64,000 bases of DNA from Dactylonectria macrodidyma (taxonomy: Eukaryota > Ascomycota > Sordariomycetes > Hypocreales > Nectriaceae): contig JAGMUV010000002.1 in the NCBI GenBank assembly GCA_020744425.1, positions 1,904,501 through 1,968,500 on the forward strand, written 5' to 3'. Below are positions 1 through 9,464 of the stretch, piece after piece. Position 1 is the stretch's first letter. Every line of letters starts with the position of its first letter. The translations under genes were made by a program, and so were the position numbers. Under the pieces are notes generated by a model that was not told where the DNA came from, did not search any database, and saw only the letters and a list, made by a program, of their open reading frames with translations.

Positions 1-644
1 GACGGCAGTGGGGGCGGCGCGCGGTTCTTACCCTTGCCCTTTCCGCCCGGCGGCTTCCAGCCCTTGGGTACTGCGCCCGCGGTAAGAAGATTGTAGAAAG
101 TCTCGTACGGTTCGTTGAAGAGCTGCTCATCGTAAATCCAGGACCGAACCTCGCCGTTGGCAGTCACCATTGCTTGCTTTTCCTCCTCAGTCCGGCCGTA
201 GGGGTGGAGGCGCAAGTAGTGGTACAGAGTCTGTGGCTTCTCACCCGAGTCGTTGACGTAATATAGTTTGATCGTAATGTCGAATTCGCCCCAGCCAGTT
301 TCTTTCACAAGAAATGGTTTCCCAGCCTCACCTTCAATCACTATAGTTGGAGGTCAGCACGTGCCGGGGACGAGTCGAAGCTGGGACTGAGGTCGGAGCG
401 TACTTCGCACATAGTTGGGGATCGACTCGTGGAGCTTGAACTGCACACGACGTAGCCAATACGTAATGTCGGTGTCGTCGAGGCCCTTGACGAAAACCTC
501 CCACGAGTGGGTGTGGTTGTCAGGAACGCCGGCTGGTCTCGGGTTGGTGGCATCGTTGAATGGACGGGCAGTGCTCCCAACGATGAACGGCCGGCGGATC
601 TGCGTAAGCTTGACGCGCTTTCCAAGCTGGTTCTGGGGCGCCAT
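1..644 (-). CDS. yaf9: YEATS-domain protein Yaf9 (5' part; gene runs off the left edge)
   Basis: Exons 644-404 and 340 to beyond position 1 flank a 63-bp intron (403-341, donor GTACGC, acceptor TATAG). The spliced product starts MAPQNQLGKRVKL and continues over the junction as PNYVR-MIEGEAGKPF, then KETGWGEFDI and LYHYLRLHPYG. These are characteristic YEATS-domain segments, with the domain starting near residue 15. Yaf9 is a shared subunit of the SWR1 remodeller and the NuA4 acetyltransferase and reads acylated histone H3 in the nucleus. The visible part ends in a Gly/Lys/Pro-rich stretch after the domain; the usual C-terminal coiled coil would lie outside the window. The first ATG of the frame is used and gives a full domain N-terminus. 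The gene diverges from coq11 across 736 bp. Another YEATS protein (Taf14-like) is the alternative, but WGEFDI followed by LRLHPYG favours Yaf9. Confidence 0.9.
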
Positions 645-1380
645 AATAATGAAGGTCTATCGTTAAGAGCTTAGATCGACGGGAGGAAGCTGTTGCGCAT
701 ACGGTAGAGGGGAAGTTGTTGGTCCGCAATGAGGCGGGTTGATGCGATGGCAAAGATAATTTGAGGTTCAGCCTTGCAGAGACGACGCGGTTTGACTGGC
801 CAATGATGACGCGGAGTGGGGGCGGGTCGATAGAGGCCGAGTGGTGTGTTGAGTGACGATCGGTGCTTGCTGCTGTTAAAGACCTGAGTTGTTAACTGAG
901 GAAACAAACTGACTGAGAATCGTATGTACTTTGATAAGAAAGGAGAGTATTGTTTGTGAATTACCGCTTCTATGACATCTTGAAGCCTACGGGACTTAAT
1001 TGCTTCAAAATAATTGATAGGATATCGGGAATCCGTTGTGTTCTAGAATGAGGTGTGCGATAGTGCTAAAAGTAACCCCTCCATAGGGAGCTTGCACCGA
1101 CTTTTAGCTCAGACAGCTTCAGCCTTGGGCGAAACGATGATTTCATGACATACAAGTGTGGCTCGCATGCCTTATAATGTATATCTAGCTTGGCCCTGAA
1201 ACCCAATTCGAAAAACCAACTTCTTCACTTCTTCACTTCTTGCCGAGTATTTATCTGGGTTATTCTACGCTTTCCATACGACGTCTCTGAACCCAGCTCT
1301 GTCTGCCCGTCTTCCTCCGCGGTCCCTCCGTCGCTCCCTCACGAATCACACCACTTCTAACCACCATCACCATAGCCGTC
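645..1380. promoter_or_regulatory. Divergent intergenic region between yaf9 and coq11
   Basis: This 736-bp gap separates two start codons pointing away from each other, so it should hold both promoters. The last 180 bp before coq11 are pyrimidine-rich, with repeated CTTCACTT words around 1221-1245, as is usual for transcription start regions of filamentous fungi. The middle (about 900-1060) is AT-richer. I see no gene or strong palindrome. Confidence 0.5.
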
Positions 1381-2320
1381 ATGTCCACAAAGAAGCTTGT
1401 TGTCTGCGGAGGCTCCGGGTTTCTAGGCTCCCGGATCTGCAAGTTCGCTGTAGCTCGAGGGTGGGATGTGACCTCTATTAGGTAATTTCTTTCCCTCTCC
1501 TAGAGATGTTCTTCTCTCCTCACACACGACACCTAATCTCACCTCGTCGCAAAGCCGCTCCGGTGAGCCCCGATGGGACTCGGTGACTACCTCGGCGGCA
1601 CCTCCTTCTTGGGCACACAAGGTCTCTTGGGAGCGCGGCGACATCCTGCGTCCGGCGACCTACGCACCGCTGCTCAATGGCGCCGACTTTGTTGTTCACA
1701 GCATGGGCATCCTTCTCGAGGCCGACTACAAAGGTATCGTCTCCGGCAAGGAGTCTCCCATCGCCGGCTTGGCCAAGGCTTTTGCCCCCGTGCGTGACCG
1801 CGGTATCGACCCGCTGGCCACCAAGGAGGGCGAGGACATCAAGCCGTCCAACCCCAAGGACCAGTTCTCGTACGAGATCATGAACCGGGACAGCGCCATC
1901 ACCCTCGCCAAGCACGCTGCCGCTGCTAAGGCGAGCTCCTTCTGCTACATCTCAGCCGCCGGCGGAGCACCCGTCCTCCCGACCCGGTACATCACCACCA
2001 AGCGGCAAGCCGAGACCACCATTGCCAATAGCTTCCCCCAGCTCCGGAGTCTCTACATTAGAGCACCGTTCATGTTCGACAACTCGCGCACACTCACCGT
2101 GCCGCTTGCTGCCATGGTCGGCCTCGGCACCATGTTCAACGGCGTAACTGGCCACTACTTTAAAAGCCTCATGGGTGCAGCTGGAATCAAGCCGCTCAAG
2201 GTCGACACAGTCGCCGAGGCTGTCGTCGAGGCGTTCAGCGATGAGGAGACCCGTGGGGTTGTTGAGGCCGCCGACATTGAGGAGCTAGCGACCAAGGCGT
2301 GGAGGAAAACCATGTTGTAA
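1381..2320 (+). CDS. coq11: Coq11-like mitochondrial NAD(P)-binding atypical SDR
   Basis: Exons 1381-1481 and 1555-2320, 288 residues, one 73-bp intron (1482-1554). The N-terminus MSTKKLVVCGGSGFLGSRIC contains the Rossmann glycine motif GGSGFLG at about residues 10-16. The splice restores ISRSGEPRW, the loop after the second beta strand in this family. Further family segments are VSWERGDIL, VHSMGILLE and the SAAGGAP...YITTKRQAE region, where Y and K replace the classical SDR YxxxK. Yeast Coq11 (YLR290C) associates with the coenzyme Q biosynthetic complex at the mitochondrial inner membrane; the same role here is inferred. It ends 92 bp from syf2, tail to tail. NDUFA9-type complex I subunits are related, but the length and motifs fit Coq11 better. 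Confidence 0.85.
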
Positions 2321-2412
2321 GAGCTTATTTAGTTGTGCTGTAACGCTAGACTGTACAATACCCCCTGAGAGGACCGAATTGGAACGCGAAAATCTATGAA
2401 CCCGTCTTTCCT

Positions 2413-3447
2413 TCATATCATGGTACCCCGTTCGAAACTGTCCCGAATCTCTGCCGTGTACTTGTTGTAGAACCGTGACAGCTTCTGGTTGAACTGCTTG
2501 TTCTTCTCGTTGATGTACGTCACGTCACCGTCGTCGCCATTCTGCGCCATCCTCTCCTTCCTCTTTTTGAGCCTCTGATCCTCTGCCCTTCTCAAGTCCT
2601 CAACGAGTCGGTCCACAGCCGCCTTGTCGGGTTTGTTTTGAGCAAATGTAGTTGAATCGGCGGTCGAGTAAAATGATCCATCCTTGTCCACAGCGATGAG
2701 TTCTCCATCCTCCGTCTCCACGATATCCAGACCACCAGATGCTGCCGCCTTTTCGACCGCCGCCATCCTGTCCTTTTCGTACTTGTCCATATCTGGATTG
2801 ATGTTTCGCAGCTGGCGCTTGTAGATCTTGTTGCTCTCTTGCGTGTAGTCTTGGAAAGCGTTATTGTCGCGGGCTGCGCCCTTCTTCTTCATGCGCTTGT
2901 CCCACTTCTCGCTTTCGTCGATGGTCCAGTCCCACGCCCGCTTGCGTTCAAAGTCCTCGCCGGCATCTTCAACATCAGCCTTGAGGAGTTTGTGAGATGC
3001 GATGGCTTGCTTTCGATGAAGAGCTGTGAGTTGGTTTGGGTCGGTGGCGAGTCTTTGGGATTCTAAGGTGGCCTCCTTCAGGTTCTTCTCGGAAGACGTC
3101 TTGGCTCGCGCTTGAAGTGCCTTGAAACGGGCCATCCGATCCTTGGCTTTGGCGGCAGGATCCGCATCGGAGCTGGTTGTTTTGCTCTGTTTCTCAGCCG
3201 TGGGTTCTGTTGAAGACTCCTTAAACTCTGCTGGAGGTCCTGCCATGGACTCTGACGGAGGCTCAACGGATGACTCCACTGGAGGCTCAATCGCGGGTTC
3301 GACCAGAGGGGCTTCGACCTTCTCCGGAAGATCTTGAGTCTCAACGACCTCTGAGGGAGCCTCCTGGACGGATTGCTCTTGTTGTTCTTCTTGTTCTTGT
3401 CTAGCCGAGCTTCGCGTGGTCCTTCGCTTCTTCGCTGGGGGGGACAT
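2413..3447 (-). CDS. syf2: Pre-mRNA-splicing factor Syf2
   Basis: Single exon of 344 residues. I chose the ATG at 3447 (MSPPAKKRRTTRSS), which starts with a basic nuclear-localisation-like stretch; an in-frame ATG at 3573 would add 42 residues that look like translated leader. Residues about 20-100 are an acidic, Pro/Glu/Ser-rich low-complexity region with repeated EPPxES words. The Syf2 domain fills the C-terminal two thirds: RAWDWTIDESEKWDKRMKKK, then FQDYTQESNKIYKRQLRNI, DMDKYEKD and the end NQKLSRFYNKYTAEIRDSFERGT. Syf2 is part of the Prp19-associated spliceosome complex and acts during splicing and cell-cycle progression. It diverges from the orphan gene starting at 4061. Family assignment is very secure. 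Confidence 0.95.
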   Translation of the reverse strand: MSPPAKKRRTTRSSARQEQEEQQEQSVQEAPSEVVETQDLPEKVEAPLVEPAIEPPVESSVEPPSESMAGPPAEFKESSTEPTAEKQSKTTSSDADPAAKAKDRMARFKALQARAKTSSEKNLKEATLESQRLATDPNQLTALHRKQAIASHKLLKADVEDAGEDFERKRAWDWTIDESEKWDKRMKKKGAARDNNAFQDYTQESNKIYKRQLRNINPDMDKYEKDRMAAVEKAAASGGLDIVETEDGELIAVDKDGSFYSTADSTTFAQNKPDKAAVDRLVEDLRRAEDQRLKKRKERMAQNGDDGDVTYINEKNKQFNQKLSRFYNKYTAEIRDSFERGTMI

Positions 3448-4060
3448 AGCGATTTGGATAATGTGGGTGATTTGGGGCTCGAGGCTATGTTTGAGTCGCG
3501 TTAACAAGCTTGTGGGTAGTCGACGGGTTTGAAGAGTTGTTGGCATGGATTGATCTTGTCCATCCTGGCGCATGTGGAATGGATGCGCGCCGGATCAATG
3601 TAGTTGCGGCAAAACTGATGTGGCTGAGGGCGTCGCACCGCCACAATGTCTGTCGAAGAAAAAGCTCACGGCCAAGACTTTCACACTCCGCTTTCCCCAG
3701 ATGTTGCGGTGCGGGACCACTAAACCCGAGGCGGGAAATCGGCTCTTGGGGGACGACACCCTTGTTACAAGCCTGTAACCAGTGGTAGTGGCCTGGGAGT
3801 GACCTGGAAGCGCCTGAGGCACTTGATTGTCCAAGGACTCTTTGCTGCAAGGGATAGGGAAAATAGGCGTCTGATGACTCGCAGCCTTGCTCTCAATTCG
3901 ACCAGTCACCCATCCATTGTTTGCACTGCTTCATCATCTCTTCCTGCGCAACTTGCCACCTGGCACCCTCAACGTGTTTTTCTGCTACCAGTCTGCCAAT
4001 GAAGCTTCTACCAGAACTACTCAGGCTCGGCACATTGTCAATTTACCGATCCCACCAGAG
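3448..4060. promoter_or_regulatory. Divergent promoter region of syf2 and the 565-residue orphan
   Basis: A 613-bp gap between head-to-head start codons. Short open frames cross it on both strands but none resembles a protein. An in-frame ATG at 3887 for the downstream gene lies here and could mark a longer N-terminus or simply untranslated leader. Confidence 0.45.
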
Positions 4061-5758
4061 ATGATACGCACAACCGTTGCCCGTCGCAAACCCCAGGTTG
4101 CGATTCCGCCGATCGAAGGCGGACAGCATCAACGACCCTGGAAGCCATTCATTCGGAAGGAGGCTCCGGATGGTGGTATATACTATACCATCAACAGACA
4201 CGGGCGCTCGAAACCTAAACAGCCCAAGCCGAGCGAGCTTTTTGAGGTCAGCGATCTCCTTCTTGATCTCGAAGATATCGATAGCCCGCACGTGCGACCC
4301 GTTACCGAAGATGATGAGGCCCGGCTACGAGCTGTATCGGCAGTAAACCCTGCGCACGAGAGACTCAAGGCGCGTCTCGCGGTGGCTGAGGAACAGATCA
4401 ATCGCTCACGACACAAGGCGTTCGAGATTTCATCCAAACCTGCCAATGCCTGGCGACTCACAAGCCATGACATTCTCTCGGTAGCTCTCCGTGGTGCTCC
4501 GGTGACCCCACTGGTCGGCTTGGATGAGCAAGCTCAACCAAAAGTTGCGGGTGCCCTAACAGCTGCCGAGGAGTTAGATCCCCGCAAAGGACAGGACACA
4601 CTCCACACGGTGTGTTCCGAGAATGGAATCCCCGAAAACGGACTCAAAGACGATGAGCGGGTGCTGCAGTGGCTCAAGTTTCGCCAGAGCTCCCTACAGC
4701 GTGAGCACCAACAGATGCCAGGTCCACCATCCCCGAACCAATTTGTCGTCGCGCTGAAAGAGCAGAACTCAATTGCAAGCATTCGCAGGCTAGTCTCATC
4801 ATCTCTCTCGTCTGGGCTCAGCGCCACTTTCTTCCAACCCCCACCCAGACACAGTGGTCAGAAGCCTGGGAGGTCACAACCTGACTTATCGTTAAAAGTT
4901 CGAGAGGCATGCGGGAATGTCCTAGACCAATTGCAACCCGATCATCCGGGTTGCCTTGAGACTATGACCTTTCTGGGGAACCTAAGACAGAGACTGTCAG
5001 AGGATGGTGTCCATTTAGGATTGCCTCTATGTGGGCTTGGGCTAAGGCTTTCGGCTAGCATTGCCAACTCAGACGCAACTCTCGAGTATCTCATGGCTGG
5101 CTTCAAGCATGATATCTGGACTCAGATGCCTCAGGCCACTATGGCTGATGTGCTATTCGCCTTTGAGACGTACTCTCGTCATCTCACCACACCCACCGAA
5201 GCACCACTAGACGTCTCTAGTCGTGAGACGCTGTTTCAAATTTTAACAGGCGTTGGCGAGGCGAGTGAGGTTTCACCAGAGTCATTTCGATCCCTAGCTC
5301 TCTTCTACCTAGAAACATCGCCGAGTGGGGAGAGGAGCGAAGCCGCCGCTGCATGGAAGGCCTACATATCGATACTGGGCCAGCTCGGGGCAGTCGCGAC
5401 GCTGTGGAAGGAGTGGCACTTGATGGGAGGTGGCCACGAAAGAAAGACTCAAACAAGGAAAAACTCGCAGCACCAGCTGATTGACGTGGGGGAGGAGGAC
5501 TTGGTGGCCGCAGCCAGGGCAGCACTATCAGTTGTGGCTCTACGCGAGGTAGCGGTTCCGGCGCAGCTTGAACTGGCGGAGTGTGCCGTTCTAGACTGGG
5601 AGTCAATCGAGATGCAGAACCCCGATGCATGGCTGAGGACACAGGAGAATGCTCGCCCAATTGCAGGATTCTCTAGAGACGACACCCGTGTAGCGCTAGA
5701 TCTTCCTCTAGATGGTTGGCTAGAAGCCGTGCAGCGGGCTGCTGCAGCGTCAGAGTGA
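4061..5758 (+). CDS. Orphan protein, 565 residues, possibly mitochondrial
   Basis: Intronless frame. I chose the ATG at 4061 (MIRTTVARRKPQ); an upstream in-frame ATG at 3887 would add 58 residues of leader-like sequence. The first 20 residues from 4061 are basic with no acidic residue, which suggests a mitochondrial presequence (inference). Residues about 25-50 (RPWKPFIRKEAPDGGIYYTINRHG) are the most protein-like block and may be the conserved core. The C-terminal half is a run of predicted amphipathic helices with many Leu/Ala, reminiscent of helical-repeat (PPR or TPR-like) mitochondrial proteins, but I see no diagnostic repeat. No membrane segment or catalytic motif is visible. The codon pattern and length make it a real gene; I do not recognise its function. 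Confidence 0.75.
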   Translation: MIRTTVARRKPQVAIPPIEGGQHQRPWKPFIRKEAPDGGIYYTINRHGRSKPKQPKPSELFEVSDLLLDLEDIDSPHVRPVTEDDEARLRAVSAVNPAHERLKARLAVAEEQINRSRHKAFEISSKPANAWRLTSHDILSVALRGAPVTPLVGLDEQAQPKVAGALTAAEELDPRKGQDTLHTVCSENGIPENGLKDDERVLQWLKFRQSSLQREHQQMPGPPSPNQFVVALKEQNSIASIRRLVSSSLSSGLSATFFQPPPRHSGQKPGRSQPDLSLKVREACGNVLDQLQPDHPGCLETMTFLGNLRQRLSEDGVHLGLPLCGLGLRLSASIANSDATLEYLMAGFKHDIWTQMPQATMADVLFAFETYSRHLTTPTEAPLDVSSRETLFQILTGVGEASEVSPESFRSLALFYLETSPSGERSEAAAAWKAYISILGQLGAVATLWKEWHLMGGGHERKTQTRKNSQHQLIDVGEEDLVAAARAALSVVALREVAVPAQLELAECAVLDWESIEMQNPDAWLRTQENARPIAGFSRDDTRVALDLPLDGWLEAVQRAAAASE

Positions 5759-7296
5759 TGGTCCCCGAAGTGAGTCGGTGGTCGGTGGGACGGTTGAAAC
5801 AGGGGGCAAGGATACCGGCACATTCCTTACACAGACAGGATGGATGGTGGAGGCGTCTGATTCATATTTGCAGATACCACCATGCTAGCCAGCCAGCCGG
5901 CCCTGTCGACGAGTTTTCTACGGATATTTTTTATTTACGAGTTTGACCTGCGACGTCGGCCAAAGGCCACGAGGCACGCTCCATTGCCGAAATTTCTAAC
6001 TGTCAAATTCATTGACGCGTGAACTGCAAGTAATCGGACGATTCACACTTTGGTCTCGGACGGCGTCCTCAGCCCGGGCCGGCGCGACGGCTTCGCCAGT
6101 GAAGAGATGACAAGACTAAAGTTTAACAGTCGCTCTTTGACATAAGCCAAGTGGGCACAGCTCCATTCAGCCCTGTGGACACGCACGCCAACATCCACGG
6201 GCGTTCTAGAGCACCACCACTGGAAAGCGGTTCAGGCTTCTCAGGGAGGGAGGGATGCTTGCACTGATGGAGGGATCCATGTCCCATGTCCCGGGCCAAG
6301 CCCCGGCAGCTGAGGGAGAGCGTCGGCAGCTTGCCATTGGCCACTCCTACACGAAGCCGCCCCCTTCAGCGACGCCCAGGTTCTCAGCTAGTCCCGGCCT
6401 CGTGCGAATCAATACCAGCGCCAGTGGCTAGTCCTGCAAGCTTGTGCCACAAGCTGGGAGGATACGTGCTGAATACGTGCCGGATACCTGCTGGTTGGGC
6501 AGTTGTCTCACCACACTCCAGCAGGAACACGAATGCCGCAGAGGGCCAGAGGCATTATGGAGCATCATGTATCTTGTATCATGTACGGAGGAGTAGTGAG
6601 ACATTGGTCTGCCGATGGCGCCTGCACCTCTCTTCTAAGCCCCGCCTGCGCCAGGCGTGGCTTCTGTGGCATCGGGACTCTGGACAGGCTATTGTCCCGT
6701 CGCCAGTACGGCATGGTACCGCAAGTTGTTGGCACAATCTGTTGAATACGGAGGTACCGCTTGTGACACACGCGGTGGAGCTGTCTCCCCAAGGCCTGGG
6801 CTGGCATGAGTCTGGACCACAGACATGGTAAGCCCCGGATTCCGCCTCCGCCACTTCATCTACCGTCTCGCGTTGCCTCCCGACGGCGTCTCAGTTGGTG
6901 TTGTCCCAATGGTGCTGGCCAAGTTTCCTAGTTGTCCCAGTCTTCCAGCCCTCCTAGTCCCCAGCTGGAGTCGTCCTAGTCCTTCCAGAGGTCTCAGGCG
7001 TCCGTCCATCCATCTCATCTTCCCATCCCATCCCACGCTCGTTCCCCAAGTCCCACGCCTGCTTATGCTTTGACACCTTTGCCACCCGACGCCTCGACGA
7101 CTTGGTCTCCCTCATTGTCTCTCTTTCTTGTCATTTTAATCTTCCGCCATATTATTCCTCGTCGTGTCGAGACGCACATTTGCTCCGTCTCAGCGGCCTC
7201 TTACATCACCTCCAACGGAACGTAGATCGCGAGCACCCGCCTCCTATCCGGTGCTCCACCAGGAGGGTATGCGCGCCCCCTCTGGTGCCAACGAAA
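5759..7296. other. Intergenic region 5' of the kelch gene
   Basis: No convincing gene. From about 6830 the DNA is pyrimidine-rich on the + strand, as expected for the leader of the kelch gene at 7297. At 6460-6492 there are three tandem 11-bp units (GGATACGTGCT, GAATACGTGCC, GGATACCTGCT). A long open frame at 6286-6831 has a composition unlike protein and no family resemblance. Confidence 0.4.
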
Positions 7297-9464
7297 ATGC
7301 GGACCTCTCTATCTAGCAACAGTCACGCATGGGAACACCTGGTAGCCTTGGTGTTGCTGGCTTGCCACGTCGGAGTCACCGTTCAGCAGCGAGACCCCAT
7401 AGACGACTTTTGTCGGCGATGGGGACACCAAGCTGCCGTCGTCGATGACAAGCTCTACATTGATGGAGGACTGATCACCTACAGCGGCTCAGAGAACCCG
7501 GAGAACGTCACCAGTGAGTCTGCACGCATCCTCATCGCGTATCCAAATCCAAAAGCAACGGCAAATACACCCGGAGCAGCGGACAACGCTCGACAATTTA
7601 TGGCACTGTCAGTCAGCTAACGAGTCGCACTGCCAGACCCGTACTTGATCTACCATGATTTGAGTACCGTTGCCAGCTCGGGCATGCCACCGCCCTACGC
7701 AAATCTGAGCAAGAACTCGACGATTCCGAATGTTAACGGTGGTGTGTTCTGGCCCGACGACGTCAACAAGCGAATATACCTCTTTGGTGGCGAGTTTTAT
7801 GACGAGACGCCCTGGTCCTTCGATCTCTACGCTTATGATATCATCAACAACTACTGGGACAACTATGGATCGCCTAGGTCCCCCGATATCATGGGTCTCA
7901 GCTACGGTGCTGGCCTTTCCATCTCGAGCCGCGGAGAGGGATACTACTACGGAGGGTGGATGAACAACGCCACAGACCCGGATTGGGGCGACGGCCCCGG
8001 AATTCCAACTTCATACATGCTGATGTACGACATGGACACGAACACGTGGTCGAACACGACGGGGCCCGATAATATCGGGCGAGCGGAAGGTGTCATGATC
8101 TACCTCCCTGCCGGCGATGGTGGTTTGATTCTCTACTTTGGAGGCATTCGTGGGACTGGCGCAGGGACCTGGGAGGGCCAGCCGATGGAGGAGATCATGA
8201 TATATGATATTCTGAGTGGTAAGAGCTATTTGCAAAACGCCACGGGTGACGTCCCAGAAATGCGACGTCGATTTTGTGCAGGAGCGACTTGGGTCGACGA
8301 CCAGTCATCCTACAACATGTGAGTACCATTCATCTCACAGACACGGCTACCGTGGACTGACTTGGATTTAGCTACCTGTATGGTGGCCTCGGCGAAGCAG
8401 AGGGGAGCTCAGGATTCGACGATATTTATATCCTATCTATCCCAACCTTCACTTGGATTAAGATGTACCCAGCTACCAACGGAACAGGCGACTTTCCCCA
8501 TCACAGCCTGTCATGTAACGTCGTCAACGAGGCTCAGATGTTTGTTCACGGTGGCTTCTTCCCCTTGAACAACGAATGCGACTCATCCGCACAGTGGGGC
8601 TTGCATAACATGGACATGGGCAGGCAGAATGACGACAAGTCGCCATGGGCACTCTACGTTCCGGACAAGACTAAGTATGTTGTCCCGACGGACGTCCTCT
8701 CCGTCGTGGGCGGCAAGTCAACTGGCGGTGCGACCAACACGATACCAGCCGACGGTTTCGCCCATCAAGACCTCAAAGTTCTCATGACGCGCAAGGCATC
8801 GGTTGGTGTGAGATCGGCCACTCGAAATGTAGGGGTTGCAACGGAAACAGGAAACCCAGATGACAACAAGGACTCGGGCTTGTCAACCGGAGCTATTGTT
8901 GGTATCGCAGTCGGCGGTGCTGCTGTGGCCATCGTGGCACTCGCGGCTGCATGCTGCCTTCTCCGACGACGACGACGCGGAGGCGATTCAACAAACGCAT
9001 CGCAGCAGCCGATGAACCAGTCATACGATTATCATCCAGCTCAAACCAGCTCTCACTTCTCTCAAGGGCCTTGGAGCCCTGGATCCTCTCACTTCAACAC
9101 AGCTAGCCCGCCGCCTTTCCACTCGGACAGCCCGCAGACTGTCCAGTCCAACATTCGGCAAGCTCCCCCTGTTGAATTGCCCACTGAGGTAAACGACACC
9201 CCACATATGTCGCCGTACGGCGAGACGCCAGCCACCGCGGTGCCCAAATATGACGCACAGGGCAATGTATGGATTCCCCAAGTCACGATGATGGAGACGA
9301 ACGAGTCACCCGGAAGTCCCCGCTACGAGCAAAGCCAATCGTACATGCCCAAATATGACCAGAGCTACTCACCTTCACGAACACCTCAGGAGCTGGCCAC
9401 CGAGGCGGAGAGGGCAACGGAAACCGGGGGGAGAGGTCCTCATCAAACATACTACCATCCATGA
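7297..9464 (+). CDS. Kelch-repeat single-pass membrane protein
   Basis: Exons 7297-7513, 7637-8318 and 8372-9464 give 663 residues. Intron 1 is 123 bp with a GCTAAC branch site; intron 2 is 53 bp. A signal peptide spans about residues 9-29 (hydrophobic HLVALVLLACHVGVTV). The ectodomain carries kelch blades marked by Gly-Gly or Tyr-Gly-Gly strands: KLYIDGGLI, RIYLFGGEFYD, GYYYGGWM, LILYFGGIRG, YLYGGLGEAEG and MFVHGGFF, with many N-glycosylation sequons. A transmembrane helix (AIVGIAVGGAAVAIVALAAA, about residues 473-495) is followed by an RRRRRGG stop-transfer and a Pro/Ser/Gln-rich cytoplasmic tail of about 165 residues. This is a beta-propeller ectodomain on a single membrane pass; fungal relatives are often labelled cell-wall-anchored kelch proteins. 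Ligand and role are unknown. An upstream in-frame ATG at 7102 is judged untranslated leader because the signal peptide follows 7297. Confidence 0.85.

Noticed and set aside
6286..6831. 181-codon ORF upstream of the kelch gene
   Set aside because: No recognisable domain, and it lies in the likely leader/promoter of the next gene.
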